Assembly: GCF_022539665.2 (NCBI RefSeq)
Contig: NC_081333.1
Span: forward strand, 5,082,971-5,146,970
DNA: 64,000 nt
Origin: Daphnia carinata
Taxonomy: Eukaryota > Arthropoda > Branchiopoda > Diplostraca > Daphniidae
Direction of reading: 5' to 3'
Numbering within the stretch: position 1 is the first letter of the stretch; each line of letters starts with the position of its first letter. Position numbers and translations under genes: made by a program. This document shows positions 43,183-54,579 of the stretch, one piece after another. The notes beneath the pieces were generated by a model that worked only from the letters and a program-made list of their open reading frames with translations, ran no database searches and had not been told where the DNA came from.

Positions 43183-43910
43183 ATGGTGGAGATGCAGGGT
43201 AAAGTTACACTCCTTGATTGAGAACAATTTACATTGTAATTTTGTGGGGTAAAACAAAAAACTTGAACAAATTTGTGTTGGAAGATTAAGGCGTCCCATA
43301 GTCAACGTTTATGTTACGTTGCATCGTTCGTCCGTTCGACATCAACGCTTCGCTGCTATTTTGTGGTCAAGTATCGTTCCAAATTATTTGTTTGACACGA
43401 TTATCTGTTTCTTTTTTAATTTTGTAGGTTCATCTTTATTTGAAATTAAATTGATTGGAAATTTGGAATCGACGTATCAACGTTGAGTACGTTGGCGTGG
43501 CGTGGATTTGAGTCGTGGATTATTGGCTTTTGGAAGTGGATAATCCGTTTTTGATTTGTTTGTGAACCAGACCCAAAGGCTGGTAAGTGGCGTCCCCTAA
43601 TTGAAAAGATTTTAATTTACAGGTGAGAGGTTTGACTCCGACTTGTTACGCGCTGTAATACTCAGCAGTCAAAGTATTGGTCCCGATATTGGGGTTCCTT
43701 CCCTTAGTTGCTTTGGGTGGAATAATTAGCTGGCGGGTTGGGACGTACATTGACCGTCGTTTATTGGAGTCGCTAACTCGTCCCTATTTGTCGTTCATTT
43801 GTCGATAGCGTAATTCTCTGTTTTTGTTTTTTCTTTTTCCTTTTTTGCATTTGATTGGGGTTGATCGGATCTTGGATCGGTTTTTTAGGCATTCTTGATT
43901 TTTAATAAAA
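43183..43910 (+). other. 5' untranslated leader of element D
   Basis: 728 bp without a gene, holding the primer-binding site and presumably the packaging signal. Confidence 0.7.
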
Positions 43911-45010
43911 ATGCAGCAGGGAAACGAGGCTCTTCAGGACCAAGCGGGTCATAGAGAAATTGAGCCACCGGGTCGCGGGCTGGATGAAAATGTCCCATTG
44001 AATGTTCCACGCAACGTTCCACCTCAGGACGCCCCTGTCGTACCTCCCTTGATTCACGTGGGAAATTTTAGAGAACGGGATCCTCCAATTTTCCGCGGGT
44101 TACCACACGAGGACGTGATGGAATGGATCCATCAGTTTCAGCGGGTGTCGGCTTTTAATCAGTGGGGCCCTATCCAACAACTCCGACACATTGAATTCAG
44201 TTTAGAAGGGGTGGCGGCAACATGGCTATCGGGCCTACAACCTCGTCCCCAAACGTATGACGGGATGATGGCAGCTTTGCAAGGAGCGTTTCGGCATCAC
44301 AACTATGCGATGGAACTGGAATCCAGATTGCGAGCGCGAAAACAAAACCCGATGAGCCGGTCATGTCATACTGTTATGACATGATCTATCTATGCTCAAG
44401 AGTCGACCCAGGAATGACCGAAGAGCGTAAAATCCAGTTCATTTTTCAAAATATGGAACCGACGTTAATGCAAAAGGTGTTTCCCCAAATGGATCAGTTA
44501 ACCACCAACGAGCTGTTCCGACGTCTTCAAGCTCACTGCCAGGCCTCGCTTATTGCGGAGCGATCCATCCCTGTAAACAACATTATCCCTGCACCACCCG
44601 TAAACAAAAAGGAGGATATCGAGAAACTCGTACGGGACGAGGTAGCAAAGAGTTTGGATCCAATTGTTCGTAAATTGGAGCAGGCAACGCGTGCGATGGA
44701 AACTGCCGGGGGATCGGGGTTCAATCCAAGAATGCGGACATCAGAGAAAGGGCGAAATTCACAGTGGCAAAATCGAGATCGTCCAAACAAGAGGACAATA
44801 GACGGGCGGCCAATTTGTAACAGTTGCGGGAGTCCGGGACATATCGCGCGTAATTGTCCGAAAGGGAAAGGATGTTTCAATTGCGGGGATCCTGGGCATT
44901 TTTCACGCCAGTGCCCCAAACGAAAACAGAATGGTGCGTCCCCAAACAAACAAGAGCCGAAAGATTCGACCCAAAAGTCGGCTAATTCCCCTAAACGTCA
45001 ATCAAACTAG
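43911..45010 (+). pseudogene. gag: gag of element D
   Basis: The Met at 43911 is followed by a Pro/Asp-rich start, then the capsid domain (FRGLPHEDVMEWIHQFQRV; AATWLSG). The frame changes near 44353 beside a C run. The second frame gives KIQFIFQNMEPTL, a basic linker and two zinc knuckles (CNSCGSPGHIARNC and CFNCGDPGHFSRQC). It ends TAG at 45008-45010. Pol is open in the -1 frame from about 44995, which fits -1 frameshifting at the gag-pol border. Confidence 0.88.
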
Positions 45011-46772
45011 AACCGGTGGCAAGGGGGGAGCGTGCCACCGTTGTTTTGAATTTTCCCCAAACTGATTCTCGTCGTCTTATTCTCAAACAAGTTGATTGCC
45101 AGGGGCAGGGTGTTAAAGCCATAATTGATACGGGATCCGGAGCTTCGTTAATTTCTCCCAAATTTTGTCGAGCGTTGGGGATTGAACATTTTAGAGAATG
45201 GCAAGGACCTCGATTGTTGCTTATGGATGGGAAGGCGTTGGAACCGAGTGGAATGGTCAAGTTGAAAATCCATGTAGAAGGGCGTTTGATTCGGGTCATA
45301 GCGGCGGTGAACGAAATGAATGGATTTGATCTGTTGTTGGGAAATGACGCGTTATCGCAGTTGGGATGCTTTTCGGTTCAATACAATGAAGCCGGGGTGG
45401 GGTCCTTCTCGACAAAGCCCACAACTAGCGAAGAGAGTTTAAGGGGAAAGGCGGGCTACATTGTGAATTATGAAAATCTAAGCATTCCAGCGTTCTCCAT
45501 GATGCACGTCGACGTAGTCGTTCCACAGTTGGGCGGGAAAAATCCAGGCCATATAGTAGAACCATCTCCGAAAGTTATGGCGGATAAAGGAGTTTCGATT
45601 GGACGGCTCTTACTAACATCGTGTGTTACTGGTGGGACGCATCGTTTTCCCTTGACTAATTTCTCTTCGTCTACCCAATTCATTCCAGCGGGAATAGTCG
45701 TCGGAAAAATTCTGTCTGTTGATCAAGTGCTGGATGAAAATCCTGAAAGTGGTCCCACTGCTGTCCCCAACGAACCGTCGTTACCATTCGCGAGTCGAGT
45801 CAATAAAAATCTGGGAGATGAAGATCGGGAAAGGACGGTTGCGTTGCTGAATCGATATTTGTGTTGTTTCGCCGTATCACCAAATGAGTTGGGTCGTTCG
45901 AACGTAATTAAACACGTGATTGATACTGGGAACCATTTGCCCGTCCATCAGGCCCCTTATGCTAGTGCGTGGCGCGAGCGCGAGTTGATTAACGATCAGA
46001 CTCAGACTATGATACGGGATAATGTTATCGTCCCCTCCAATAGTGCGTGGGCTGCACCAGTCGTATTGGTCAAAAAAAAAGATGGGGAATGGCGTTTCTG
46101 CGTCGACTATCGTCGGTTGAATGCGGTAACAACGAAAGACGTGTATCCCCTCCCAAGAATTGAAGATGCTCTTAGCCGAATGGAAGGTTCGCGCTATTTC
46201 TCCATCCTAGACATGCAGGCGGGGTACTGGCAGGTTGAGGTCGACGAGCAGGATCGGGCTAAAACCGCATTCATCACCGCGGATGGACTGTTCGAGTTCA
46301 AAGTGATGCCGTTCGGGTTAACAAATGCGCCGGCAACGTTCCAACGAATGATGGATGTCGTCTTAGCTGGTCTCAAATGGAACTCATGTCTTGTATATTT
46401 AGACGACATTGTCGTCTTCGCACCCACCGTATCTCAACATCTAGAGCGTTGGAATCGGTCCTCCAACGTATTGAACGGGCGGGGTTGAAATTGAAGTTGT
46501 CAAAGTGTTCATTCCTAGAGCAATCTCTTAAAGTCTTGGGCTTTATTGTTAGTGGCGAAGGGATCTCTGCAGATCCTGAAAAGATCTCCGCCATGCGTGA
46601 TTTCCCTGTTCCGCGGAATGTAAAAGAAGTACAAAGTTTCCTTGGTCTTTGTTCTTATTACCGGAGATTTGTTCCTAATTTCGCTGTCGTGGCCCGACCT
46701 CTATCGAATATGACCAAGAAGAACCAACGTTTCTCCTGGGGGAAGAGCACCAGCGTAGCTTTGAGGCTATGA
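44995..46772 (+). pseudogene. pol: Protease and RT of element D
   Basis: The protease site AIIDTGSGASLI (about 45120) is intact. RT motifs: WRFCVDYRRLN, LDMQAGYWQV, FGLTNAPATFQR and catalytic YLDDIVVF (about 46395). The frame changes near 46450 and again at a G run near 46738, within the RT connection (FLGLCSYYRRFVPNF). Confidence 0.9.
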
Positions 46773-48700
46773 AAACCATCCTGATTTCCCCTCCAATCTT
46801 GGCCCACCCACGGTACGATTTACCGATGGAAATCCATTGCGATGCCAGTAATTATGGGGTGGGGGCCGTCCTTGTACAAAAATACGGAGATGAAGAACAC
46901 GTCATTGCGTATGCGAGCCGTCTTTTGAGCAACCCAGAAATTAATTATTCAGTATCCGAGAAAGAGTGTCTCGCCCTCGTCTGGTCCGTTCGTAAATTTC
47001 GATCCTACATCTGGGGGCTAAAAATAAGAGTGGTGACGGATCATCATTCTCTCTGCTGGCTATTGAAGAAACGGGATTTGTCTGGGAGGCTTGCGCGGTG
47101 GAGCCTTCAGCTCCAAGACCTCGACATTGAAATAGTGCACCGTAGCGGGCGCCTTCACTCTGATGCCGACGGGTTGTCACGGGCCCCAACGGGTTGTCCC
47201 GAGGAAGAAGAGGAGATTCCCCTCCTGAATGTCACTGTAGTCCCGGGTGCGATGGATATCGGGTCGGAGCAACGGAAATCTTCGTGGTGGGAAGGCATCT
47301 TAAGAGGGATGAAAGACACAGCGCCCACCCTTCGGATTAAAAAATTGATTCAACCCTATGAGCTGAGGGGGGATGTCCTTTATCGTCAACGAATTCGTGA
47401 TGGTGTGGTATCTTATCAACTCTGTCTCCCCAAAAGCCTCGTCGAACAAGTACTTTTAGCCTGCCATAGCGACGTCACCGCTGGACACCTGGGGGTGACG
47501 CGCACGACGTATAAAATTCAACAGCGATATTACTGGCCGGGAATGCGACGTCAAATTACTCGTTTTGTACTCTCATGTGTCGATTGCCAAACGAAAAAAC
47601 GGGCTCGGGAAGCGTCTGCTGGTGTTATGCGTCCGATACGCGTTAATCAGCCGTTTGAAAAAGTGGGGATTGACTTGATAGGCCCTTTCCCTCTCACTAG
47701 CGCTGGGAATCGACACACCATTGTGGCTGTTGATTATTTAACGAAATGGGTAATTTGTAAAGCTGTTCCTTCAGCGTCGTCCAAAGAAGTCGTCGACTTC
47801 TTTGTACGGAATATAGTCCTCCAACATGGGGCGCCTGTGTTCCTAATCTCCGATCGCGGAAAGTGTTTGACGGCTAACTTCTCTGAGGAGCTTTTTAAAG
47901 CCTTGCAGACTAATCACTTGGTTACGGCTGCGTATCATCCTCAGTGTAATGGGTTGGTCGAGCGGTACAACCATACCTTTGCGGAAATGCTCTCTATGTA
48001 CGTAAATTCACTCCATAATGATTGGGATGGTTTCATTGATTTCGTCACTTTCGCCTATAATACGAGTCGCCAGGAGTCGACTGGGTTTAGCCCATTCTTT
48101 CTCTTATATGGGCGGGAGGCCGTACTGCCGATTGATGTTGCGTTGGGAAATAATCCAGAAAAAAATTTAGATGTTGGTGACTTAAGTGACTATGCCCGTA
48201 CGCTGACGACGAACCTCTCCGCTATTCGTGAAAAGGTGAAGAAAAGGATGGCGATTGTTCAGTCAAGACAGAAGAAACGGTATGATCGCCGCCGCCGGCA
48301 AGTGAAATTTACTGTAGGCGATCCGGTGCTTGTTTATCGCCCCATTCGAAAAAAAGGACGTACGACGAAGTTTCTACATCGTTATTTTGGTCCCTACCGT
48401 ATAGTACGCCGGGTAAGCGACCTCAACTATATCGTGGAACCACTATATGGGAAAAAGAAGAATCAAGATTGTGTTCATGTGTCTCATCTGAAGCCGTTTA
48501 GGCATAGTGCGCCGAGTGGAAAAGTGAGTGTTAAATCACCTGTAGTCAAGACACCCGTTTCAATTATTAAGAAAAAGCAAACATCGGAAAATCAAGTGAA
48601 AGAAAAGACGCCTAAAGTGGTCGGTGGTGTGATCAGCAATCTCGAGCTGAGAATCAAGAGCAGCATTATGAAAAAGACGCTTCATCAACAATTGGGTTAA
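46769..48700 (+). CDS. pol: RNase H and integrase of element D (intact 643-codon frame)
   Basis: RNase H (IHCDASNYGVGAVL; SVSEKECLALVW; DADGLSRAP), the HHCC finger (CHSDVTAGHLGV; CVDCQTKK), and the DDE core with D in GIDLIGPF, D in ISDRGKCL and E in NGLVERYNHTF. A GPY/F module (FGPYRIVRRV) and a Lys-rich tail follow. It is continuous from 46769 to the TAA at 48700 and would be a fusion with RT upstream but for the frame change near 46738. It cleaves the RNA template and inserts the element's DNA. Confidence 0.92.
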   Translation: MKTILISPPILAHPRYDLPMEIHCDASNYGVGAVLVQKYGDEEHVIAYASRLLSNPEINYSVSEKECLALVWSVRKFRSYIWGLKIRVVTDHHSLCWLLKKRDLSGRLARWSLQLQDLDIEIVHRSGRLHSDADGLSRAPTGCPEEEEEIPLLNVTVVPGAMDIGSEQRKSSWWEGILRGMKDTAPTLRIKKLIQPYELRGDVLYRQRIRDGVVSYQLCLPKSLVEQVLLACHSDVTAGHLGVTRTTYKIQQRYYWPGMRRQITRFVLSCVDCQTKKRAREASAGVMRPIRVNQPFEKVGIDLIGPFPLTSAGNRHTIVAVDYLTKWVICKAVPSASSKEVVDFFVRNIVLQHGAPVFLISDRGKCLTANFSEELFKALQTNHLVTAAYHPQCNGLVERYNHTFAEMLSMYVNSLHNDWDGFIDFVTFAYNTSRQESTGFSPFFLLYGREAVLPIDVALGNNPEKNLDVGDLSDYARTLTTNLSAIREKVKKRMAIVQSRQKKRYDRRRRQVKFTVGDPVLVYRPIRKKGRTTKFLHRYFGPYRIVRRVSDLNYIVEPLYGKKKNQDCVHVSHLKPFRHSAPSGKVSVKSPVVKTPVSIIKKKQTSENQVKEKTPKVVGGVISNLELRIKSSIMKKTLHQQLG

Positions 48701-49085
48701 GAGACGAAAAAGTGGGCGGTCATGTTCTCCGCTCTCGACGAAGATTGAAGTCCCCGAATCGACTTGATTTGTAGTTTAATTTTGTTGTGTGGCCAATGTT
48801 TAGAACTTATTGTGTTAATTGTGTTTGTTTGGCTTGTTGGAATGATTTGATTTTGTTGTGTCGTGGAGAGGTTGGACCGCCATGACAGGGGTCTTCGTTA
48901 TGAGGATCCGGTTAGCGCGCGAGAGATGGTTGGAAGATGGTTCCTTACAGTATTTACTACAGTATTACTGGTAAGATGGTTCCTTCCAGGTGTGTGCGGA
49001 AGCTTCCGAGATGGATGTGTTTTCTTGTGTGTGTTGAATTAGATGTGCACTTAGTTTCAGTTCGTTTATAGTACTTACGTAGTTG

Positions 49086-49125
<40 letters not shown>

Positions 49126-49204
49126 GGAACTAAGACCTTTTTGATTTTCAGTTGCATTTTGTCGTCTTATGATCGGGGCGATCATTTCTCGTAGGAGGGA
49201 GAAA
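48701..49204 (+). other. 3' untranslated region of element D
   Basis: No gene. A run of more than 30 A occurs at about 49090-49122. A clean polypurine tract (AGGAGGGAGAAA) ends against the 3' LTR. Confidence 0.8.
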
Positions 49205-49575
49205 TGTCACGTTTCGTCTGTTCATTTCTGTTTATTAATGCTTTTGTTTTATAGATGAGCGCTAGATGGCTTCGTGTCGCCTAGCGTTTCTGCATTTAAT
49301 CCAGATTCTTTTTCAGTGTTCGTCTGGAGATCACACAGAGTGGATGTTCATGTTTCCTCGTTACTTGTGATTCAATCTTTTGCTTGTATGTGAGTGAATG
49401 TGTTAGTTCCACTAGGGCACCATTGGTTTAGGTTAGTGTAGTGTTAGTTAATTAGAATAGATAACCAATGGTGAAAGTCACCGTCTTGTTCTGTGCCGTG
49501 TCGTTGGCCAGCATTACGGTGCTTTTTACAAGTGGTTTTCATCATCGAGTGTACTGAACTAGTTTACCCGTAACA
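49205..49575 (+). repeat. 3' LTR of element D
   Basis: 371 bp, identical by eye to 42812-43182. Confidence 0.95.
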
Positions 49576-49954
49576 ATATTTCTGGTGTGGCCGTTGTAGT
49601 ATTTTATTAAATGAACTATATTAGATATAACATATTTCATGGTCCCCTGCAATTTAAATTAAAATATGATAAGAGATAAATGTTTGGTGAACCATTTAAT
49701 TAATGAGTTAAAACCATCGGCTTTTTACAAAGAGAAATGGATATAACCCGACGCTCTTATACAATATGTTGCCTACCGGATTGGAGGCATATCGTTGCTA
49801 TTGGAACAAAATAAAATAAATAGGACTATTTCTAAGAAGACTGCTGGCATGGAGAAATAGGACTGTCCTAAAAGTTTTAAAAAGTCAGTCCTATTTCTCC
49901 CAGTCCTATTTCTCCGGTAGAAATTTGACTGGATATTTTCAGTCCTATTTCACC
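49576..49954. repeat. Unassigned insert, right part, with a 15-bp repeat and foldback
   Basis: CAGTCCTATTTCTCC occurs directly at 49886-49900 and 49901-49915 and with one change at 49940-49954. Its inverted copy is at 49851-49865. The inverted pair could fold with a 20-bp loop. Element B resumes directly after the last copy, so this may be the insert's terminus. No coding. Confidence 0.7.
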
Positions 49955-51078
49955 TTCTGCGTGTACGTTTCCTCTTCGGAATGCTTCCCGACAGCGGCGA
50001 AGTTTGCTGCTGGTCTCGTTTGTATGAACGTCAGCGATTGTCTGAATTTTATTTCCGTTTGCGTGATTATTGGCTTGATGTCACTGGCCTGCTGTGCAAA
50101 AAATGGGTTGTTGGCTTCCGGAAAATTGTTCAGTTTGTCCAAAAGGAATATCATTTCCGGCTGTAGCACCTCCAAATTGTTGATGAGTTGTAGTTTCTTT
50201 AGGTAAGACGCTAGGTTGGCTACTTCTTTCAGGAACGTTCGTTGGGACTCCAGCAAGAACTCTTCCAGATGAATTGATGTGTCGCTCACTATTGTGATTA
50301 TTTCCACGTATCTCCCGTCCTCGTCTCTGTCGGTGATGTCCCGTCTCGGAACGAACCCGAATAGTTCCCGCTTTCTTGTTGGTGTGATCTCTTGCAGGCC
50401 TATTATGTTGTAAATTTGTCCGTATAGGCAAGTCAGAACCTGTCTCGCGTGCCGCGTGAAAATTTCCTTGAGCTCCGTCACTATTTCCTCTGTCTGCTTC
50501 TTCGTCTTCTTCGTAATCGGTCCACTGGCTTTCACTTCCTGAATGGATGTCAGGTACTTCAGAAGACGTTGAGCTGGTCTTCCATTGGTTGTCTTCTTTT
50601 TTTTAAAAAGACTCGAAACGGTGTTCGAAAAAACGTTTGTTGGGGAAGTGGTTGTGGAAACGGTTTCCTTGGGTGAAAGATGGGATACTAGTTTGGCTAG
50701 GAAAGCAGGAGAGTTTCTTACTGTCGAGGTACTAGCTTTACTTTGGGCTCGAGGTTTGCGAACGTTTGAAAGGTCTACTCCCGTTACCAACTCATACGCA
50801 GAGTTCGATCTTAACTTTCTTAACTGAGGATTATCTGGAATTGATCTGGGCTTCAAAACAGGAGAGGAAGATTTACTAATAGCTTCTGTTGCCCTACTCG
50901 AAGTCTTATTTCCCGTAAATGTATCAGGTCCAGCAAGATTTGAAGTGGAAGTTTTATCAAAATTAATAGATCTGGCTGCGGCTTCGTCAATTTGTATAAC
51001 TGGCTCAACAGGATTTGTAGTAGCGGATACAGAGTTGCGTGAAAGTTTAGGCCTACTAACAAAAATATTATCCGTCAT
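49955..51078 (-). pseudogene. Leader ORF of element B
   Basis: Homologous to A's leader ORF (shared TDHVF/TDNIF start, LRSN.AYE, TKKQTEE, ITPTR, GFVPR.DI, NLE.LQPE, NNFPEANNP). It has no stop inside but lacks about 150 residues present in A between the Lys-rich region and KYLT. Its 3' end is cut by the unassigned insert near 49955, so the stop at 49945 is not its own. Similarity at the protein level between diverged copies suggests the frame was once under selection. Confidence 0.78.
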
Positions 51079-51112
51079 TGTGGGTGAGTTCGACAGATCT
51101 CTGCCACCATTA

Positions 51113-51909
51113 TGTAAAGCATTTTTCTGTGGAGATGAATAACTTTACGTTATTAAGACAAATAGTAATAAAAATGAACTCGGGAGGCGTTACCACAATG
51201 TCGAATATATTTTATTTTAATAGGCCAAATGAATAACCAAGGAATACACAGTTATAAGGCATAAATGGGAAACAGAAATACAACATGGAGTTATGCGAAT
51301 TTAGTCTTACCGTCACCGCCGTGGCGAAGGTGGAATAAAGATGTCAAACGTTGTAAGAAAATAATAAAGATAACAAGGCTTGTTGGTTGCACAAGAAGCA
51401 GTGAGAAGCACTCACAATAGTTATAAAATAAAATATAAATTGAACTCACTAAATTGGATGAATTGAACAGCAATTGTAGATAAGATAGCACTAGAATGAG
51501 AGCTAGAACTGGAACTGGAGACAACGAGACAGCACGAGAGAGAACTAACTTTTGGAGAAGAAAAGGGCATCCTTTTATAGATATTACATGTTTGAGGGAA
51601 ACATAGCATTTCCGACAGATGAGCTCCGGATATAAGTTATTGAATATCTCACGCAGAAACACAGCATATTCACGGAAATGTATGGCGCGATGTTCAACGC
51701 ATGAAGCTCATCCAATCAGCAACAAGTAGGATGTAAGTATAATATAAAAATGGAATTCAAGGAAATGTCAATGACACTTAAATTATTATATTTATAATGT
51801 ATACTTTAAAGATAATGAATAACAAACATAATATATAATTTTGATATAAAGAACACAAACAATGAAGATAAAATATAATTAAAAGTTGTATTTTGATGAC
51901 TTCGTTACA
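51113..51909 (-). repeat. 5' LTR of element B
   Basis: 797 bp, TGTAAAG...GTTACA, with ATAT following. The primer-binding site just inside (minus strand TAATGGTGGCAG) equals A's. This is the only complete B LTR. Confidence 0.9.
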
Positions 51910-51961
51910 ATATGCTGCCATCAACTTTCACTATTCAGCTCTTTAAAAAAGCTTGGCCTTT

Positions 51962-52320
51962 ACTAGTACTTCGGAGTTGCTTCAGTGTAGTAGCTTTGCG
52001 ACAGAATAATATTTTTTGTAGTAGCAGGGAGTAGCATACGCAATGGTGTACTATTGGGGCGCCTTTGTGGTGTAGTAATCTGGGGCTTCAATTTGGTAGT
52101 AGCTCGGCGACGAATAGTACTTGGGAGGCTCAGTGTAGTAAACAGGGGCAGCGTAAATAGTGGTAGTGGCTCAGCTTTCATGGCGTAGTTCTCCGGAGCT
52201 TTAGTTGTCTAGTATTTAGCAGCCTTCGTGGTGTAATATTGTGAAGCCTGTGTAGTACGACGGGGAAGCATAAGTTGTGGTGTCGTAGCTATAGGTTACA
52301 CGTAGTATGAAGGAAAGGCA
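51962..52320 (-). pseudogene. Decayed YYTT-repeat cuticle gene
   Basis: Minus-strand YYTT, SYYTEA and APE-like units are spread over all three frames with several stops; the last readable unit is SYYTEATPKY before a stop at 51962. It lies directly beside element B's right target duplication. Confidence 0.65.
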
Positions 52321-52376
52321 GTGCCTAAAAGATTTTTTGAAATTAAAGTTGTATCCTTTTTTTTTTTAAATTCTAG

Positions 52377-52804
52377 TTCATCATCCTGGTTGCTCTCTTT
52401 GCCGCTGCTGCTGCCGATTCCTACAAGGCGGTGGAATATGCTCCCAAGTACGAAGCACCTAAATATATAGCTCCTAAATACGAATCACCCAAATAGGAAT
52501 CGCTTAAGTACGAAACACCAAAGTGCGAGGCCCCTGAGTACCAAAAGCTGATGGTAAAGTGAGCACTGGATCTTACCGCGTTGCTCTCTTAGATGGTCGC
52601 ACCCAAATCGTCACCTACAAGGCTGACAGCTATGGTTACACGGCTGATGTAAAATATGAAGGCGAAGCTCAATACCCTGAATACAAGGAGACACAATACA
52701 AGGCCCCCGCTTACCCCGCCCCAGCCTACAAGGCTCCCGAATACAAAGCTCCAGCTTACAAAGCTCCCGAATACAAAACCCCTGTTGCCTATGCCAAATG
52801 CTAA
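52377..52804 (+). pseudogene. RR-type (CPR) cuticular protein, broken
   Basis: An acceptor (TTCTAG) at 52376 is followed by the end of a signal peptide (FIILVALFAAAAADSY) and a run of APKYE/APKYI units. A TAG occurs at 52494-52496. After a frame change near 52558 comes the second half of the chitin-binding domain ([33 protein letters not shown]) and a [11 protein letters not shown] tail to a TAA. The first half of the RR consensus is missing. The gene would encode a chitin-binding exoskeleton protein. Confidence 0.85.
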
Positions 52805-54579
52805 GTTCACGTGAGCTATCTTGTAAATGATAATTATTTAAAAGAGAGCGCAATAAAGCTTTTCTATGCAAGTTTTGGAAAGCTGCAATTTCTCCTTCTA
52901 ATTTACAAAAATATTTCGAATCCACAAAATCATGTACATCATGCTGTGAGTTCCTCGTGTTTCCTCGGATACGCAGAGAGCGGAAAATTTTTTTTTTTTT
53001 TTATTTTTAAAAAATGTTACAAACACATATGTTATAAATTGTGTTATTAAAACAGACAGTAAAAAAAGTTTCGGCCTTGATATGATTAGACCAACGATGG
53101 GATTCAACTCACGAAAAGCACATAGCTTCTAATTAAACAAACGCCGCGCCATACCTTGAACATCTGAAAATTGGAAATGTATAATGGAATTGCCTTGTTG
53201 GCTATTAATAAGCAAAAGTGAAATTTTAGAAACTCACTGACTTTGGGGTATGAAGCAATCGTTAGCGATAGTCTGTGGTACTTCCCGCACATTTTCTTTC
53301 TCTCTCTCGATGGCATTTCCTTTGCCGGCGCAATTTTTGATACTCCATCCGAGACGGTCTCATAGTTATTAAATTTACTCCCTTATCATCTCTGGTGATT
53401 CTCTAATCAAAAATGGAATTCTTTGGTGATTCTAAGACAAAAGTGATTTCGTGTGGAAGTGATTCTGTGCGCGCGCTGTGATTCGCTGACAGAAGTGCCA
53501 CCCCACGCCGCTGGACGTGCCCTTCTCCTTTTTTTGACACATTGGGTGGCGGAATTGGCCGGTTAGCGTGGCTGGGTTGCTAACATGCGAACAAAAATGC
53601 ATCTCACAAAAGAGGAGATGAGAGCTAACGCTGCGGCTAGTTAGGCAGGCATCGACGACGGGCGAGACGGATAGGTAAATACAACCCGTTCATGTCGACG
53701 ACCAATTACAAAGAGTAGTTTCAGGAGATAATATGGTCCGAAATCCAGGGGCATACAGAGTAGGTGGTTGGGGTGAACTACGAATATATCTGTGGTACGG
53801 GCGAATCCGATGAAAAAGTTGACGGGCAGATGCAATTATTTGATTAACCTGATATAACGAGTAGGAGGACGGCCAAAAGACGAGTCGTTTAAGTCGCAGA
53901 TCACCGAACGCCACGAAGGACGGGCAAATTCAACCCGATCGGCGACGGGCAGATGCTTGTTCCACTGTAAGTTCGGCAGAAGATAGTGGAAATATAACCG
54001 TTGGCTAACTAGCTATGGACGGCAAACGGTCATGGCAAGTGGCAGAAAATAACAATTAGCGAATCAACGGGTATGCTAAGCAAACGGTTTGAGAGTCAGA
54101 AATGAATAGTGGGTAGAATTATATGCATTGTGATTGGGTCAATGGGAAGAGCTAGCGAATGTGATGCAGGTCAAAGCAGCCGAACTAGTTGAGGGGTAAA
54201 AATGATGAGGGGGTTTACTGGAAGGGGTGACGAAAGAGTTGATGGACAAAGTTTGCAAGCGTATTGGCGAGCAGAGATTGTGAGCGTCCGTCGGCCATAT
54301 GCAACGGAACGGTTGACGTGCAAATGCCATAAGCGGTCGAAAGGCAGGCATAATGGGAACATTGTGCATATGATATAGCCTGTAGCGGCATTGCAACGCA
54401 AACCGTGAAAAATGCAAGCTTAAAAATCATGCTAGCGTCACCTCTCCCCTTTCTGACGGGCTTAAAGTGGAAAAACTTGAAACAAGGGAGAAATTCGTCC
54501 AAAAATTATAACATATTATACAACTTTTAAAAAAATACCTTATTCTTCTAAAAAATTGTGGGATCCTCGAAATAATTTT
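52805..54579. other. Intergenic host DNA
   Basis: No gene recognised. Contains a T run near 52988-53003 and scattered GACGGGCAGATGC-like words at 53820-53955. The minus-strand frames 53104-53316 and 53641-54759 lack domains. Confidence 0.45.

Larger units (their letters stand above)
42812..49575 (+). mobile_element. Young full-length gypsy element D
   Basis: LTRs 42812-43182 and 49205-49575 are both 371 bp and look identical base by base. ATAT is duplicated at 42808-42811 and 49576-49579. Gag and a complete pol lie on the plus strand, with three frame changes that look like single-base losses, two of them in short homopolymers. No env is present. It is the youngest insertion in the window. 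Confidence 0.95.
23440..51909 (-). mobile_element. Element B: A-related env gypsy split by nested insertions
   Basis: The left LTR fragment begins TGTAAAG at 23440 and the right LTR ends TTACA at 51909. The bases outside both are ATAT (23436-23439 and 51910-51913), so this is one insertion with a 28-kb footprint. B's own pieces on the minus strand are: 5' LTR 51113-51909, leader ORF about 49955-51078, RT/RNase H 35036-36140, env spacer 33252-34960, env 29364-29440 plus 23805-24608, and 3' LTR 23440-23804. Gag, protease, part of RT, integrase and ORFx are missing. Everything else between is later insertion. Confidence 0.85.
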
